Shown: positions 17,152-26,950, numbered from the stretch's first letter. The stretch: DNA of 50,323 nucleotides from Geminocystis sp. M7585_C2015_104 (GCA_015295805.1 DVEF01000037.1:1-50323); one strand, 5' to 3'. The notes: generated by a model not told the origin, from the sequence alone. Program-made: numbers and translations.

Positions 17152-18201
17152 ATGTTTCTAATAGACTGCCACAATCGTTGTCCTGACTGTTTACACTTAG
17201 ACTTTAGGATTTGCCCCGAAGTTGAGTCGGGTAATGACAATATCCTGGGACTTTTTATTACTTGGAAAACTGGAGAGCAAAAACAGGATATTTTAGACGG
17301 AACTGGAAAATTCAGAATCAGAAATTGCCAGCTGCTAATTGAGGGCGATAATCTAAAATTTTTCCCCCTATACAGGCAGACAGTTCAAGGTAAAAAGGGA
17401 GCATATTGTCTACTACAACTGGAGAATAATCCCCAGTTTGAGGGAAAAATAGGCCTCCTAGAAATCCAGAACAAGCCATGGCGTTTTACTGCAAAAGTAG
17501 TCACAGAAAAGTCCGAGATATTATTCACAGAAATTGATGGCTTTTGGAAGCACGATATTTCTCCAAACAAGCATGCCATTCTGGAGAGACTCTTAGCTGA
17601 GTTTCTGTTTGAAACCGGACTCAAACCCTATGTATGCTGTTTTATTTTTGCCAGCGATGGAGGGTTAACTGATAGAAAAATTGCCAGAGGGGAGGTGGAG
17701 GAATTGGAGAGAAAGAAAGAGGAATTAAAAAACATAATCCAAAGGGTGGTATGCAGGAGGGATGATAATTTTAAAAACCTAGCGGAGATAGCAAAACTAA
17801 ATCCGGCAAGAGACTTCCGCGGGGGGAATTTAATAGGAGTAAATCTCAGCGGTTTAAACCTGAGTGGAGGAGATTTTCAGTATGCCAATTTGCGAGGTGC
17901 CGATTTGACTGATACGGATTTATCGGAGGCAAATTTACAGTATGCTAAACTAAATGGTGCAGATTTGAGTGGCGCCTATCTGGAAGGTGCTAATCTAAGT
18001 AATGCTAATCTCACCAATGCCAGTCTAGCCTTAGCCAATCTAATTGGTGCCAATTTAAGCAATGCTAATCTCACCAATACTAATCTCCAAAATACCACTT
18101 TAGCCCAGGCCATAGTGAAAGGGGCAATATTTGCCAACAACCCCGGGTTAACACCAGAAAAAAAAGAGGAATTAATGGCAGGGGGTGCAATTTTTGTTTA
18201 G
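17152..18201 (+). CDS. Pentapeptide-repeat protein with unknown N-terminal domain
   Basis: A 349-residue protein. The first 195 residues are an unrecognised domain with a possible Cys cluster at the N-terminus (CHNRCPDCLHLDFRIC) and beta-rich sequence after it. A helical linker follows (ERKKEELKNIIQRVV). From about residue 215 come tandem A(D/N)LxX repeats such as GVNLSGLNLSGGDFQYANLR and ANLSNANLTNASLALANL, which build a right-handed beta-helix. The end is NPGLTPEKKEELMAGGAIFV, a common cyanobacterial capping sequence. Pentapeptide proteins are abundant in cyanobacteria and mostly of unknown function. It is followed 44 bp later by the small membrane gene on the same strand. Confidence 0.88.
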   Translation: MFLIDCHNRCPDCLHLDFRICPEVESGNDNILGLFITWKTGEQKQDILDGTGKFRIRNCQLLIEGDNLKFFPLYRQTVQGKKGAYCLLQLENNPQFEGKIGLLEIQNKPWRFTAKVVTEKSEILFTEIDGFWKHDISPNKHAILERLLAEFLFETGLKPYVCCFIFASDGGLTDRKIARGEVEELERKKEELKNIIQRVVCRRDDNFKNLAEIAKLNPARDFRGGNLIGVNLSGLNLSGGDFQYANLRGADLTDTDLSEANLQYAKLNGADLSGAYLEGANLSNANLTNASLALANLIGANLSNANLTNTNLQNTTLAQAIVKGAIFANNPGLTPEKKEELMAGGAIFV

Positions 18202-18245
18202 CTGAATATAATAAAAGAGAAAAACTATGAAGGAAACATAAGAAG

Positions 18246-18584
18246 ATGTTAAACTTCTTAACGACCCTGGTTATAACTGCCCTCTCAATGATGATTACCT
18301 CCTACATAATACCAGGGATTACTATTAACAATTTTCAAGCGGCACTGGTGGCAGCATTTGTGTTTGGGATTGTAAATGCTATTATTAAACCCATACTAGT
18401 ATTTTTCACCCTGCCAGTGACGATTCTCAGCTTGGGATTATTCCTGTTTGTAATAAATGCCATTTGTTTTTCCTTAGTGGCCTATTTTACCCCGGGATTA
18501 AGGGTAAACAGCTTTTTAGATGCCCTATTTGGTTCGATTCTAGTATCTTTCATTTCCAGTGTGTTGAATAGTTGGCTAAAATAA
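18246..18584 (+). CDS. Phage holin family 4 / DUF360-type membrane protein
   Basis: A 112-residue membrane protein with about four hydrophobic helices. The conserved pattern is IPGITINNFQAALVAAFVFG, IVNAIIKPILVFFTLPVTIL and SLGLFLFVINAICFSLVAYF. This is the widespread Phage_holin_4_2 family, usually chromosomal and not phage-associated despite the name. Function is unknown. AAGGAAAC precedes the ATG. It is followed by a strong hairpin terminator at 18611, so it ends this transcript. Confidence 0.9.
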   Translation: MLNFLTTLVITALSMMITSYIIPGITINNFQAALVAAFVFGIVNAIIKPILVFFTLPVTILSLGLFLFVINAICFSLVAYFTPGLRVNSFLDALFGSILVSFISSVLNSWLK

Positions 18585-18610
18585 AAAATGGGGGTACAAA
18601 GGGGAAGAGG

Positions 18611-18643
18611 CCCACTGGTCGGGTTGCCAGTGGGTGGTTTTTG
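18611..18643 (+). terminator. Rho-independent terminator
   Basis: CCCACTGG (18611-18618) pairs perfectly with CCAGTGGG (18627-18634) across an 8-nt loop and is followed by TGGTTTTTG. It lies 27 bp after the stop of the small membrane protein gene. Confidence 0.85.
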
Positions 18644-18666
18644 TATTTATGAGTCCACCCGTTATG

Positions 18667-18813
18667 TCATCTCAAGATTACGGAAATACCACTAACAGGG
18701 GCGGGAGGGGTCAAGCCAGAGGGAAGGAAACTCCTAGCAGAGACTATTATTAAAGCCAACAAGGCAAGGAGAAGGGTAAACAATGGTATAAGGTGTTGAC
18801 GTACAAATTGCAT
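18667..18813 (-). CDS. 48-residue single-span membrane protein
   Basis: A short frame from ATG 18811-18813 to TGA 18667-18669. The protein begins MQFVRQHLIPLFTLLLALLA, continues LIIVSARSFLPSGLTPPAPV and ends SGISVILR. It has a basic N-terminus, one hydrophobic helix of about 20 residues, and a proline-rich tail. The clean membrane-protein layout and the lack of any competing gene support it. It lies 101 bp downstream of the cysteine synthase gene on the same strand. I do not recognise it as a named photosystem or cytochrome subunit. GGAG is present upstream but distant. Confidence 0.6.
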   Translation of the reverse strand: MQFVRQHLIPLFTLLLALLALIIVSARSFLPSGLTPPAPVSGISVILR

Positions 18814-18881
18814 GGCAGACACAAGCTCCACTTACAATTATGACCTGTTGTGGGGGTAACGGAAAATAAAGAAAGGAAGAC

Positions 18882-18909
18882 TTGACATTTTTCCTAAATA
18901 TGGTACAAT
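18882..18909 (+). promoter_or_regulatory. Sigma-70-like promoter reading antisense into the cysteine synthase gene
   Basis: TTGACA at 18882-18887, a 16-bp spacer, and TACAAT at 18904-18909 on the plus strand. Transcription would start near 18915, at the stop codon of the minus-strand cysteine synthase gene, and run antisense to it. No plus-strand gene follows. It could drive an antisense RNA or be a chance match. Confidence 0.45.
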
Positions 18910-18914
18910 CAGTC

Positions 18915-19904
18915 CTAAAGGTTGGCACGCTGGGGCACGGTGAACCCCTTAGACTTGAGCCACTGGGGATTGTACAAACGAGACTGGTAGCGGGCGCCAC
19001 CGTCACACAGGACGGTTACGATGGTGTGACCGGGTCCTAGTTGCTTGGCAAGGGCAACGGCTGCACCCACATTGATGCCAACCGAGCCCCCCATGAATAG
19101 ACCGTCCTTGTACAATAACTGATAGAGCACCCTTATGGCCTCCTGGTCGTCAATGCGGATAGCATCGTCAATGGGCACCCCCTGCAAATTGGCAGTGACG
19201 CGGCTATTGCCAATGCCCTCTGTGATGGAACTGCCTTCTACTTTTACCTCTCCTGTTTTAACATAATTATACAGGCCACTGCCCATGGGGTCAGCTAGGA
19301 CACATTTGATTTTAGGGTTTTTTTCCTTTAAAAAGAGGGTAACTCCAGCGAAAGTGCCACCCGTGCCAGTTGCCGCTACCCAGGCATCAATCTTACCATC
19401 CGTCTGAGCCCAAATTTCCGGCCCTGTGGTCTCGTAGTGTGCTTGTCGGTTGGCTAGATTATCAAATTGGTTGGCCCAGATAGCATTTTCCATTTCGGCG
19501 GCTATCCTACCAGACAATTTTACATAATTGTTAGGATCTCTATAGGGTACTGCTGGTACTGTTCTCACTTCCGCGCCTAGAGTGCGCAACAAGTCGATTT
19601 TTTCCTGGGACTGGGTTTCTGGGATTATTATCAGACATTTATAGCCCTTGGCGTTACAAATATGTGCCAAACCTATGCCCGTATTACCGGCAGTACCTTC
19701 TACTACAGTGCCACCAGGTTTAAGGAGTCCTTTTTTTTCTGCGTCTTGGATTATATACAATGCCGCCCTATCTTTTACCGAGCCTCCTGGATTGAGAAAT
19801 TCAGCCTTACCCAGAATCTCACATCCTGTTTCCTCGCTAAAGCTATTGATACGAATAAGGGGGGTATTGCCTATGGTACCAGGGAAACCATTTTTTATGT
19901 CCAT
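18915..19904 (-). CDS. Cysteine synthase family PLP enzyme
   Basis: A 329-residue fold-type II PLP enzyme, by family an O-acetylserine sulfhydrylase making cysteine from O-acetylserine and sulfide. TIGNTPLIRINSF begins the fold. NPGGSVKDRAAL carries the PLP lysine (Lys44). VEGTAGNTGIGLA is the substrate loop, where classical CysK has a TSGNTG loop. ATGTGGTFAGV binds the PLP phosphate. EGTAGNTG marks a subgroup distinct from main CysK/CysM, so a variant activity is possible. Length is typical. A plus-strand promoter-like sequence at 18882-18909 would produce RNA antisense to this gene. Confidence 0.9.
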   Translation of the reverse strand: MDIKNGFPGTIGNTPLIRINSFSEETGCEILGKAEFLNPGGSVKDRAALYIIQDAEKKGLLKPGGTVVEGTAGNTGIGLAHICNAKGYKCLIIIPETQSQEKIDLLRTLGAEVRTVPAVPYRDPNNYVKLSGRIAAEMENAIWANQFDNLANRQAHYETTGPEIWAQTDGKIDAWVAATGTGGTFAGVTLFLKEKNPKIKCVLADPMGSGLYNYVKTGEVKVEGSSITEGIGNSRVTANLQGVPIDDAIRIDDQEAIRVLYQLLYKDGLFMGGSVGINVGAAVALAKQLGPGHTIVTVLCDGGARYQSRLYNPQWLKSKGFTVPQRANL

Positions 19905-19963
19905 TAGCCCAATTGTATTTTCGTCTCTGCTAGCTATCCAGGTTATTCATTGTACAACAGGGA

Positions 19964-20479
19964 TTATTCCCCGGTGAAGGCCTTGGCTATTGCTTGTTTT
20001 TGCTCACCGTCATATTCCCAACGCTGCAAGAATGCTACATATTTGCCCTCTCCTTCCCGGATAGATTTAAGCATCTCCTGTATATTCGACGTAATCTCAG
20101 GTAACTCAAGCCTTCTTATTAGGTTTAAACATCTTCTAGTCACCCTTTTGGACTTTTCTGCCATTGCCTCGTCATTGTTACGCTGGTGGGTGATGGCCAT
20201 GGCGGCAGACATAGCTGTATTTTTTATCAGTAGTTCACTCACTATTTTCGGAGAGGATTTAAGGGCGTTAAGAATGGGGGGAGATATTTCGTCCACCATC
20301 GGGTTATCTCCGGTGAGATACACCACAAAAAACCCTCTAGCTCCATTTTCTGTTGACACTAAATACCTCACCTCTTCTTCTTTCTCTTCATCTGACATTT
20401 CCCCCATTTTCTCTACAAATTTTTCGGCATACTCCAGCGCTTCTTCAAAGGTTATCCCCCTCTTTTTCTCTTCTAGCAT
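19964..20479 (-). CDS. Hypothetical helical protein
   Basis: A 171-residue predicted soluble, mostly helical protein. It starts MLEEKKRGITFEEALEYAEK and is very acidic near residues 25-40 (GEMSDEEKEEEVRYLV). It ends with RWEYDGEQKQAIAKAFTGE. I do not recognise a family, and there are no membrane segments or catalytic motifs. AGGA lies 5 nt before the ATG. It is upstream of the cysteine synthase gene on the same strand with a 59-bp gap, so the two may be co-transcribed. The reverse strand is also open here but gives a low-complexity Ser/Phe-rich product. Confidence 0.7.
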   Translation of the reverse strand: MLEEKKRGITFEEALEYAEKFVEKMGEMSDEEKEEEVRYLVSTENGARGFFVVYLTGDNPMVDEISPPILNALKSSPKIVSELLIKNTAMSAAMAITHQRNNDEAMAEKSKRVTRRCLNLIRRLELPEITSNIQEMLKSIREGEGKYVAFLQRWEYDGEQKQAIAKAFTGE

Positions 20480-21354
20480 ATTCCTATGTCTTTACAGGAG
20501 CTACCCCATTCTAACATATTTTCCTTGTAGATTCAAGGCTATAGCCACTCAAATTCAGACAAAAGTTGGTAGCCTCAAAACATTCTCATTAAAGCAAATT
20601 TTAGAACACATACTAGGCTTACTCATAACCTCTAAAAATGCACTTCCTATTATCTAATCACTTATCCTAACCCTCTTAAACAGGGTAGACAACCCTGACC
20701 ATTTGCTATATAACTTACTTTTACCCAAATACCCCTATTTTACCCTATCACCTCTCAAAACTATCCCATATTCTCTCAAGAATAGCTCCATTATATTCTC
20801 CGATTTGTCTATTATATCCTTTTTTATTATCTTATCCATCTTCATCAAACTCTTTAAATTCCTAAAATTCTGCCCCGTATTCATGCCCTTATTTTATACC
20901 TTTAGGGCTACTATACATCCTCCATTTTCGTAAACACAAATATCGGCTCTGCAAATCTCCTATTCCAAAAACCTACCATACTGCCTTCTACTACTCCCTT
21001 GTAACAAGCATCCCTATATATAACTTTCCCTCCCCTGCCTAACGAAAGAAAAATTTATCTTCCTACCCTCCCCATAATATTGGGTTTATTTGATGGCTTA
21101 AATTTGATAGTAATTAATCTAATATCGCCACGAATTATTATCAATTATTTCCATTATTTTCAATTTCTAAATCTGATTGGAACTTTGTTTTGCAATAGTC
21201 TATTATTTTTTTAGTATACATTTCCCGGGCTATATTTCTATGGCTGTTAAGATTATTGATGTGACATTGAGAGGAGATATAAAAAGCAAAAGTTATAGCT
21301 TTATATCTGTAGTATATACCCTATAATAATCAATAAAATTCCCTAATATTACCA
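20480..21354. other. AT-rich gene-poor stretch with coding remnants
   Basis: No intact gene. The minus strand shows short protein-like frames broken by stops and frame changes (see 20740-21060). A further minus-strand frame at 21141-21320 has no start codon and includes HRNIAREMYTKKIIDYCKTK. The plus-strand frame at 20703-20933 is a low-complexity Ile/Phe/Ser product and is not supported. The stretch lies downstream of hypF and upstream of the hypothetical protein gene. Confidence 0.45.
20740..21060 (-). pseudogene. Probable decayed coding sequence
   Basis: Reading down the minus strand from about 21055, one frame gives FLSLGRGGKVIYRDACYKGV followed by VEGSMVGFWNRRFAEPIFVF and stops near 20920. 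Another frame continues GMNTGQNFRNLKSLMKMDKI and NIMELFLREYGIVLRGDRVK and stops near 20742. Protein-like composition jumping between frames suggests a decayed gene. No family is recognised, and chance open frames in AT-rich DNA are not excluded. Confidence 0.3.
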
Positions 21355-21597
21355 TCATAAAGCACGCCATCTTGATTTTTTCTCTAAATTTTCCATGTAT
21401 TTTAGTACCTTTGAGTGCAATAAATTAAGGGTTTTACTTAAAAAGTTTGTGAGAGTATATTTTAGGTATATTTTGTGAGCTATTCCTCGAATTAACTCAT
21501 ACGCCGCCTCGTAAAATATACCTATGATGTGTGATGCAATGTAAGATTTTCTGGGTGATTTTGCTGTCTCTAAAGGGAAGGAGTTGTATTTTAGCAT
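21355..21597 (-). CDS. Possible small hypothetical protein downstream of hypF
   Basis: About 80 residues from ATG 21597, with GGGGGG 6 nt upstream. It begins MLKYNSFPLETAKSPRKSYI and contains a helical middle, IGIFYEAAYELIRGIAHKIY. It is basic and rich in Tyr, Ile and Lys. It lies 84 bp after hypF on the same strand, or 33 bp if an in-frame TTG at 21648 is used. No family is recognised, and the surrounding DNA is decayed, so it may be a remnant. Confidence 0.35.
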   Translation of the reverse strand: MLKYNSFPLETAKSPRKSYIASHIIGIFYEAAYELIRGIAHKIYLKYTLTNFLSKTLNLLHSKVLKYMENLEKKSRWRAL

Positions 21598-21681
21598 TTT
21601 TAACCCCCCAATGTTACCATTTAAAAATTTTAATCTATATCCGATCAAAACCTAAGTATACCTAATAGATAATAAGCCTTT

Positions 21682-24015
21682 CTATTGGCAGCTATTCTGT
21701 CGGAGATAGTAGGCAATTTGGCCAACAGAGATGCCTCCATCATTAGTGGGTATTCTTTGAGGGAAAAATACATTGAAATTGTGGTTTCTTAGCTGGTTTA
21801 TAGTCTGGGCTAATAGAAAACGATTTTGGAAACATCCTCCGGATACAACAACGTTTTTAACTTGGGTCTTTTGGGCTACATCTAGAATTATTTTGGCCAA
21901 GGTTAGGTGAAATTTTGCTGAAATTTCCTGTAGCGGCTTCCCCTGGGTATAGTCGGATATAATCTGTGTTAGCATTTCCTGCCAATAGATGTAGCCGAAG
22001 TAGTTTTGCGATGGATGCCAGGTGAGGCAATAGGTTTCTTTGGGGTAGTAATTGTCGATAACAAATTCTAGATTCATTGCTGCCTGCCCTTCAAATGTTA
22101 TCTTTTCCCCCAGTCCCAGCAAAGCAGAAATACCATCAAATAGACGGCCGACACTAGAGGTGAACGGGCAGTTTATTCTCCTTTTCAGCATTTGTTTGAA
22201 TAGGCTGATTTCCCTATCAGAAAATGCCCTATTTATTGCCCCTATTTTGGCTATTATTTTCTCGGAATTTTTTAGAAGTAATACCAAGCCCAAAGAGATG
22301 CGAATAGGGTTAAAAATTGCTGTCTCGCCTCCTAACAGGGGGAAGGGGCAAAAAGAGGCAACTCTTTGGATGCCAGAATAAGAAATAAGAAAAAACTCCC
22401 CACCCCATATGGTATTATCTAAACCGTAGCCCGTGCCATCCCAAGCAACACCCAATACAGGTAATGGGGGATTATTTTCAGCTATTACACTGAAAATATG
22501 GGCGATGTGATGTTGAACTTTGAAAAGACTGGGTTTTTTCTTTTTCGCATTTTTAACTAATTCTTCCGCGTAATAACTAGAATAATAATCTGGATGTGAA
22601 TCGCAGGTGATGGTGTCGGGATTGAAATCATAAATGCCAGTCAATTTGTCAATAGTTTTTTGGAAAAAATTTCTGTTTTCTTTACTATCTAAATCTCCTA
22701 GGTATTGGCTGACAACAATTTTATCTTCTAGGGCAAGGGCAATAGAGCTTTTCAAATGTCCCCCAAGTGCTAAAATAGAATGGGGGTTTTTGTGTCCAAA
22801 TTGAGAGATGAGAGGCGGAAGGGGGAGAGAAAGAGGGGTGTAACCCCTAGCCAGTCGTAGCATCATCATTTGATTGTCTACCACTGCAACAACAGAGTCA
22901 TCCACGGGGGTGAAAATAGGGCGATTGTGGATGAGGAAATAGTCGGCAATCCCATTAAGTTTGATTAAAGCCTCTTTTTCATCAATACAAATAGTCTCAC
23001 TATGACGATTGCCACTGGTAGCAACGATGGGAGAGTTTAAGTCATGTAGGAGAAGATGATGAAGGGGAGTATAAGGCAACATTACCCCCAGATAAGGATT
23101 TCCCGGGGAAACCTCTTCACAAACCCTTTGGTAGCGATAGGGTTTTCTTCTCTTCAACAAGACAATGGGGGAGGCAGGAGATAGGAGTATATCTTTTTCC
23201 GTTTCTGAGAGATAACAATCCTCCTCTATAGTGTTAACATCAGGATACATCACAGCGAAGGGCTTGTGAGGGCGATTTTTGGCTTTTCTTAGTCTAGTCA
23301 CACTGGCGGCATTGGCGGCATCCACCACCAGATGAAACCCCCCCAAACCCTTAACGGCGACAATGTATCCCTCCCTGATGAGAGAAACAGTAATCTGTAA
23401 TGCCTCTTCCCTGGTGGCGATTATCTCCCCCCGACTATCCCACAATTGTAGATGAGGCCCGCATTTGGGACAAGCATTGGGTTGGGCATGAAAACGACGG
23501 TCAGATGGTGTATGATATTCTTGCTGACATTCCCCACACATTAGAAAATCCCCCATGGTGGTGTTGATGCGGTCATAGGGGAGTGTTTTTATGATAGAAT
23601 AGCGGGGACCACAATTAGTACAGTTAATAAAGGGATAGCGATAACGACGGTTGTTTTTAGCCAATAATTCCCGTAGACAGTCCTTACAAGTGGCCAAATC
23701 TGGTACTATTAGACCACTGGTATTGGTGTTTTCCTTAATGGAGTATTGGATTTGAAAATCTCGATACCCAAGAAATGGCAGGGTAGTGATGGATATCCTC
23801 TCAATGGAGGAATGGGGTGGCTTTTCTTCCCTTATCTTTTTGAGAAAATCAGAAAGAGTCTCCGGTGAACATTCTACCTCTATTTCTACCTCCGCGCCAC
23901 TATTCCTAACCCATCCTTTAAGGCATAAGTCTTCAGCCAGTCTGTAAACAAAAGGACGAAATCCTACCCCCTGTACCAATCCAGTTATTGTGATTCTATA
24001 CCTACTAGCCTTCAT
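21682..24015 (-). CDS. hypF: Carbamoyltransferase HypF, [NiFe]-hydrogenase maturation
   Basis: Converts carbamoyl phosphate to the thiocarbamate on HypE that becomes the CN ligands of the NiFe(CN)2CO centre. At 777 residues all family domains are present: acylphosphatase-like (ITGLVQGVGFRPFVYRL, about 10-90); two zinc fingers (CKDCLRE with CTNCGPRYSI, CGECQQEYHTPSDRRFHAQ with CPKCGP, about 105-190); YrdC-like (EGYIVAVKGLGGFHLVVDA, about 210-390); and Kae1-like (LALGGHLKSSIALA, HHIAHIFSVIAEN, GVAWDGTGYGLDNTIWGGEF, GGCFQNRFL). It implies a hydrogenase elsewhere in the genome. No other hyp or hox gene is in this window. Upstream lies the 6.5-kb repeat tract and downstream decayed DNA, so it stands alone. 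Confidence 0.97.
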   Translation of the reverse strand: MKASRYRITITGLVQGVGFRPFVYRLAEDLCLKGWVRNSGAEVEIEVECSPETLSDFLKKIREEKPPHSSIERISITTLPFLGYRDFQIQYSIKENTNTSGLIVPDLATCKDCLRELLAKNNRRYRYPFINCTNCGPRYSIIKTLPYDRINTTMGDFLMCGECQQEYHTPSDRRFHAQPNACPKCGPHLQLWDSRGEIIATREEALQITVSLIREGYIVAVKGLGGFHLVVDAANAASVTRLRKAKNRPHKPFAVMYPDVNTIEEDCYLSETEKDILLSPASPIVLLKRRKPYRYQRVCEEVSPGNPYLGVMLPYTPLHHLLLHDLNSPIVATSGNRHSETICIDEKEALIKLNGIADYFLIHNRPIFTPVDDSVVAVVDNQMMMLRLARGYTPLSLPLPPLISQFGHKNPHSILALGGHLKSSIALALEDKIVVSQYLGDLDSKENRNFFQKTIDKLTGIYDFNPDTITCDSHPDYYSSYYAEELVKNAKKKKPSLFKVQHHIAHIFSVIAENNPPLPVLGVAWDGTGYGLDNTIWGGEFFLISYSGIQRVASFCPFPLLGGETAIFNPIRISLGLVLLLKNSEKIIAKIGAINRAFSDREISLFKQMLKRRINCPFTSSVGRLFDGISALLGLGEKITFEGQAAMNLEFVIDNYYPKETYCLTWHPSQNYFGYIYWQEMLTQIISDYTQGKPLQEISAKFHLTLAKIILDVAQKTQVKNVVVSGGCFQNRFLLAQTINQLRNHNFNVFFPQRIPTNDGGISVGQIAYYLRQNSCQ

Positions 24016-24449
24016 GAGTCAATCCAGGAAAGAAAAAAGACAAAATCTATATCTGCTACTCATATCCTATTCGCCAACACTGCCAAGTGGGATAGTCGGC
24101 GATATACAAAGCATATCCTAGTGGCTATTTTAGAAAGAGACTATCATCCAACTAAACTATAAGAATCTGCCAAAAGGCAAACAAGAAGGCAACGACGGGG
24201 AAATCCGTTACAATGATAGGCAACTGGAATAGACTAACATTAAATCAAGGGAAAAAACCCCACAATAAACAAAAGTAGGGGTAATTCCAGTTGTCCAGTA
24301 TGTGGTTAGAAAGCCCCATTTGCCCTACACACTGGTACAATGGACAGGAGATTATACCCGCCAGTAATAGAGAGAAACTGGTGTCTACGCCGGTAACATT
24401 TTTTTCCAGTAGTGGTAGTAGGAGGAAACTAGTAGGGAAAAAGAGAGGC
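24016..24449. other. Intergenic DNA upstream of hypF
   Basis: No supported gene. The first 200 bp probably hold the hypF promoter on the minus strand, but no clear -35/-10 pair stands out. From about 24240 the sequence grades into the purine-rich repeat tract. Confidence 0.45.
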
Positions 24450-26950
24450 AATTCCGTTTATGGCTACTAGACATTGGGGGAGACTGCTGTCATCGTCTTA
24501 GTAACGGCAATCAACTGTTGCCAGACAACAAAAGAGGGATTGTATTTGTCGGCATTGGGAAAGATACTGTCATCCACCCATAGCAACAGTATTAATTGTG
24601 GCATGAAGCATTCCACTGAAAGACAATGGGTAAATAGTGGGGGAGGGAAACCAGAGGAAAGTCTACTTGTTGGTGACAGGAGAAAAATGCTAGTATCCGA
24701 AAAAAAGGAGAGATATTCTATTGGCGGGGGAGAAAAAGACACTGGCATTAGGAAACAAGGGGTAAAATGTTTGTTATTGGTAGAAGGGTATTAGTGTCTG
24801 ACAACCATAAACAATATCAGGAATATCCTCTAGGCAGAGGATGGTAAAAAACATTCTAGTTTTGGAAAACGATAAGACAATATACTTGTTGGCAACAGAA
24901 AGAGGAGAGTATTGTTTTGAATTGAGGTGAGGGGAAACTAGTGTCAGAAAGAAACGGGCAGTATTTTATTTCTCTCAAGACTAGTATTAGACAAAAGGCA
25001 AAGGGATGTTGTTGGCGGAGTAAAGAAGGCAAAGGGAGTGAGAATATACTGACGCCAGACAAAAACAATAGGAAAATTCCATTGCTATGGGGAAGAAAAT
25101 GGGAAGTTTTATGGGCGGCAAGCAGTAAAGGAAAACAGCATCATATGAAAAAATAAGGAAGATTCTATTTGTTGTTGGTGAAAAAGTAAACTACTATAGG
25201 CGATAATTGAGTTGGTAATAGAGGAATACTCCTTGTCTGTCAGCAATGGGGAGACAACAACACCAAAAAACCAATAGTAGAAGAATTCTCCCTGTCAGCA
25301 GTTAGTGAGGGAGAATAGTATCCAAAAGCCAATGGAAAGACTCCTCTTGTAGCCAGTGGAAAGATAATGCCATCAAACCGCCAAAAATAAGGGAATTCCT
25401 CCTAGCTGGTAGTAATGGGAGGATAATATAGCATCAAGCCGCCCCAACAGTAAAGTGATTCTTCCCGTCAGCAGTAAACAAATAAAATAATTGTATTAAA
25501 CCACAAAAGATGGAAAGTCTTATTTCTCGATGATTGATGGGAATTTATGGGAAGATGGTACCATAATGACATTATTTTCATCTTATTGGTGACAATAATA
25601 ACCCGGTATCAGACAACAACGGCAAGAAGGGACATAGGAGTAAAAAACATATAAAGGGGATTGTATTGGCTGGCAACGGCAGAATACCTTTATCAAACAA
25701 ACAAGTAGAATTTTCTCATGTTGGCAATAGTAAGACGATTCTATCAAGGTGAGACTCTGTTAGCCGGCAAAAAGATGGGAAAACACTGGCATGGAAAGAT
25801 GGGGAAAAGATTAGAAAGTGGCGGCGGGGGGATGGCGAGGAGGTGATACTAGGCAGTCATCAACTTTCCATGAGAATAAACCTAGTATCTAACAAAGGCA
25901 GGGAAATGCCATTAAGGATAAGGATAAAAGTATTGACAACAACGGCAGAAGTTTTAGATTTGTTGGCGGTGTCTATAAATTAATATCAAAAAACTAAAGG
26001 AAGAATCCCATAAGCCAGCCTCATTCAGATACTCTTACCAAATCGGAAGAAAGACTCGCTATTGTATACCTTCCAAAGGATAGATTTTATTAGGAGAGGA
26101 TGAAAAAAGAAGATACCGGCAGGGAAAACATAAGGAGGGAAGAGTATTTTGTCGGCCAGGAGGGGAAAATGAAATGAGATGTAACAACGGCGGAGAAACA
26201 ACCTTACGGGGAAATACAAAAACAGTAGAAACAATTGATTTGTAGGCAAAGACAAAATTCTGACATAAAAAAACTAATGGTAGAAAAATCTCCCCGGCGG
26301 TGAAAGGAAAATACTATTATCAAACAACCACATTGGGGGAGTTGTGTTTTCTAGTGACGACAACAGGATACTATTAGATAAATTAAGGTTATGTTTGTCA
26401 CAAGTGGGGGAAAATAATCCTACTTACTGGCTGGCGACAATAAGAAGAAACGAGTATCACACAAGGGGAAAAAATTCTGTCAGCTGTATCAATCCACCCC
26501 CAGACGACAACAGAAGAATTCTCTTGGCATGAAAGGATAATAGTTTCAGACACAAGAGAAGGGGTTTTGTCGATGAGGGTTAGAAAGTAAAATCCAGCGG
26601 CGGGAATATGCTTTAATCAGACAACCACTATTGGCAGCCTCTAACACAACCAGGGAATATTCCACACATGGCGAGACACTATTATGAGACAAATTATGAG
26701 ACAGCAAGAGAAGATTTTGTAAGTTGCAAGCTGTGGCGAGAAAACTACATCAGACAAATCAGACAAAAAAAAACAAAAAAGACAACAACAAAACAATTCT
26801 GTTATGTAGGCAATACTGAGGTCCCCTTATCAGGGTATAATCCCTTCAGTAGGCCATTAGGATGAGAAGATAATGACATCAAAAAATAGGAGAAACATTT
26901 TGTGAATGGTTTTGTGAATGGGTAGGGGATAACACCTGGTAATCATCAAC
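24450..26950. repeat. Degenerate tandem repeat tract I, about 57-bp unit
   Basis: About 2.5 kb of imperfect repeats with no credible gene. A unit opens near ATTCTnCTTGTnGGCAG, runs through a G/A-rich middle, and ends ATCAGACAACAACAG. Unit openings are visible near 24661, 24715, 24766, 24825, 24878, 25158, 25224, 25284, 25338, 25394, 25458, 25516, 25580, 25660, 25710 and 25755, then more loosely to 26720; most spacings are 50-66 bp. The plus strand is purine-rich. Short open frames here are low-complexity and are not called. The unit is too variable and has no spacer/repeat contrast, so this is not a CRISPR array. Confidence 0.65.

Noticed and set aside
18246-18584. Prophage remnant because of the phage holin family name
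   Set aside because: This family is common on cyanobacterial chromosomes, and no other phage gene is nearby.
19950-20657. 235-codon plus-strand open frame
   Set aside because: Low-complexity Ser/Phe/Leu-rich product lying antisense to a more plausible minus-strand gene with a ribosome site.
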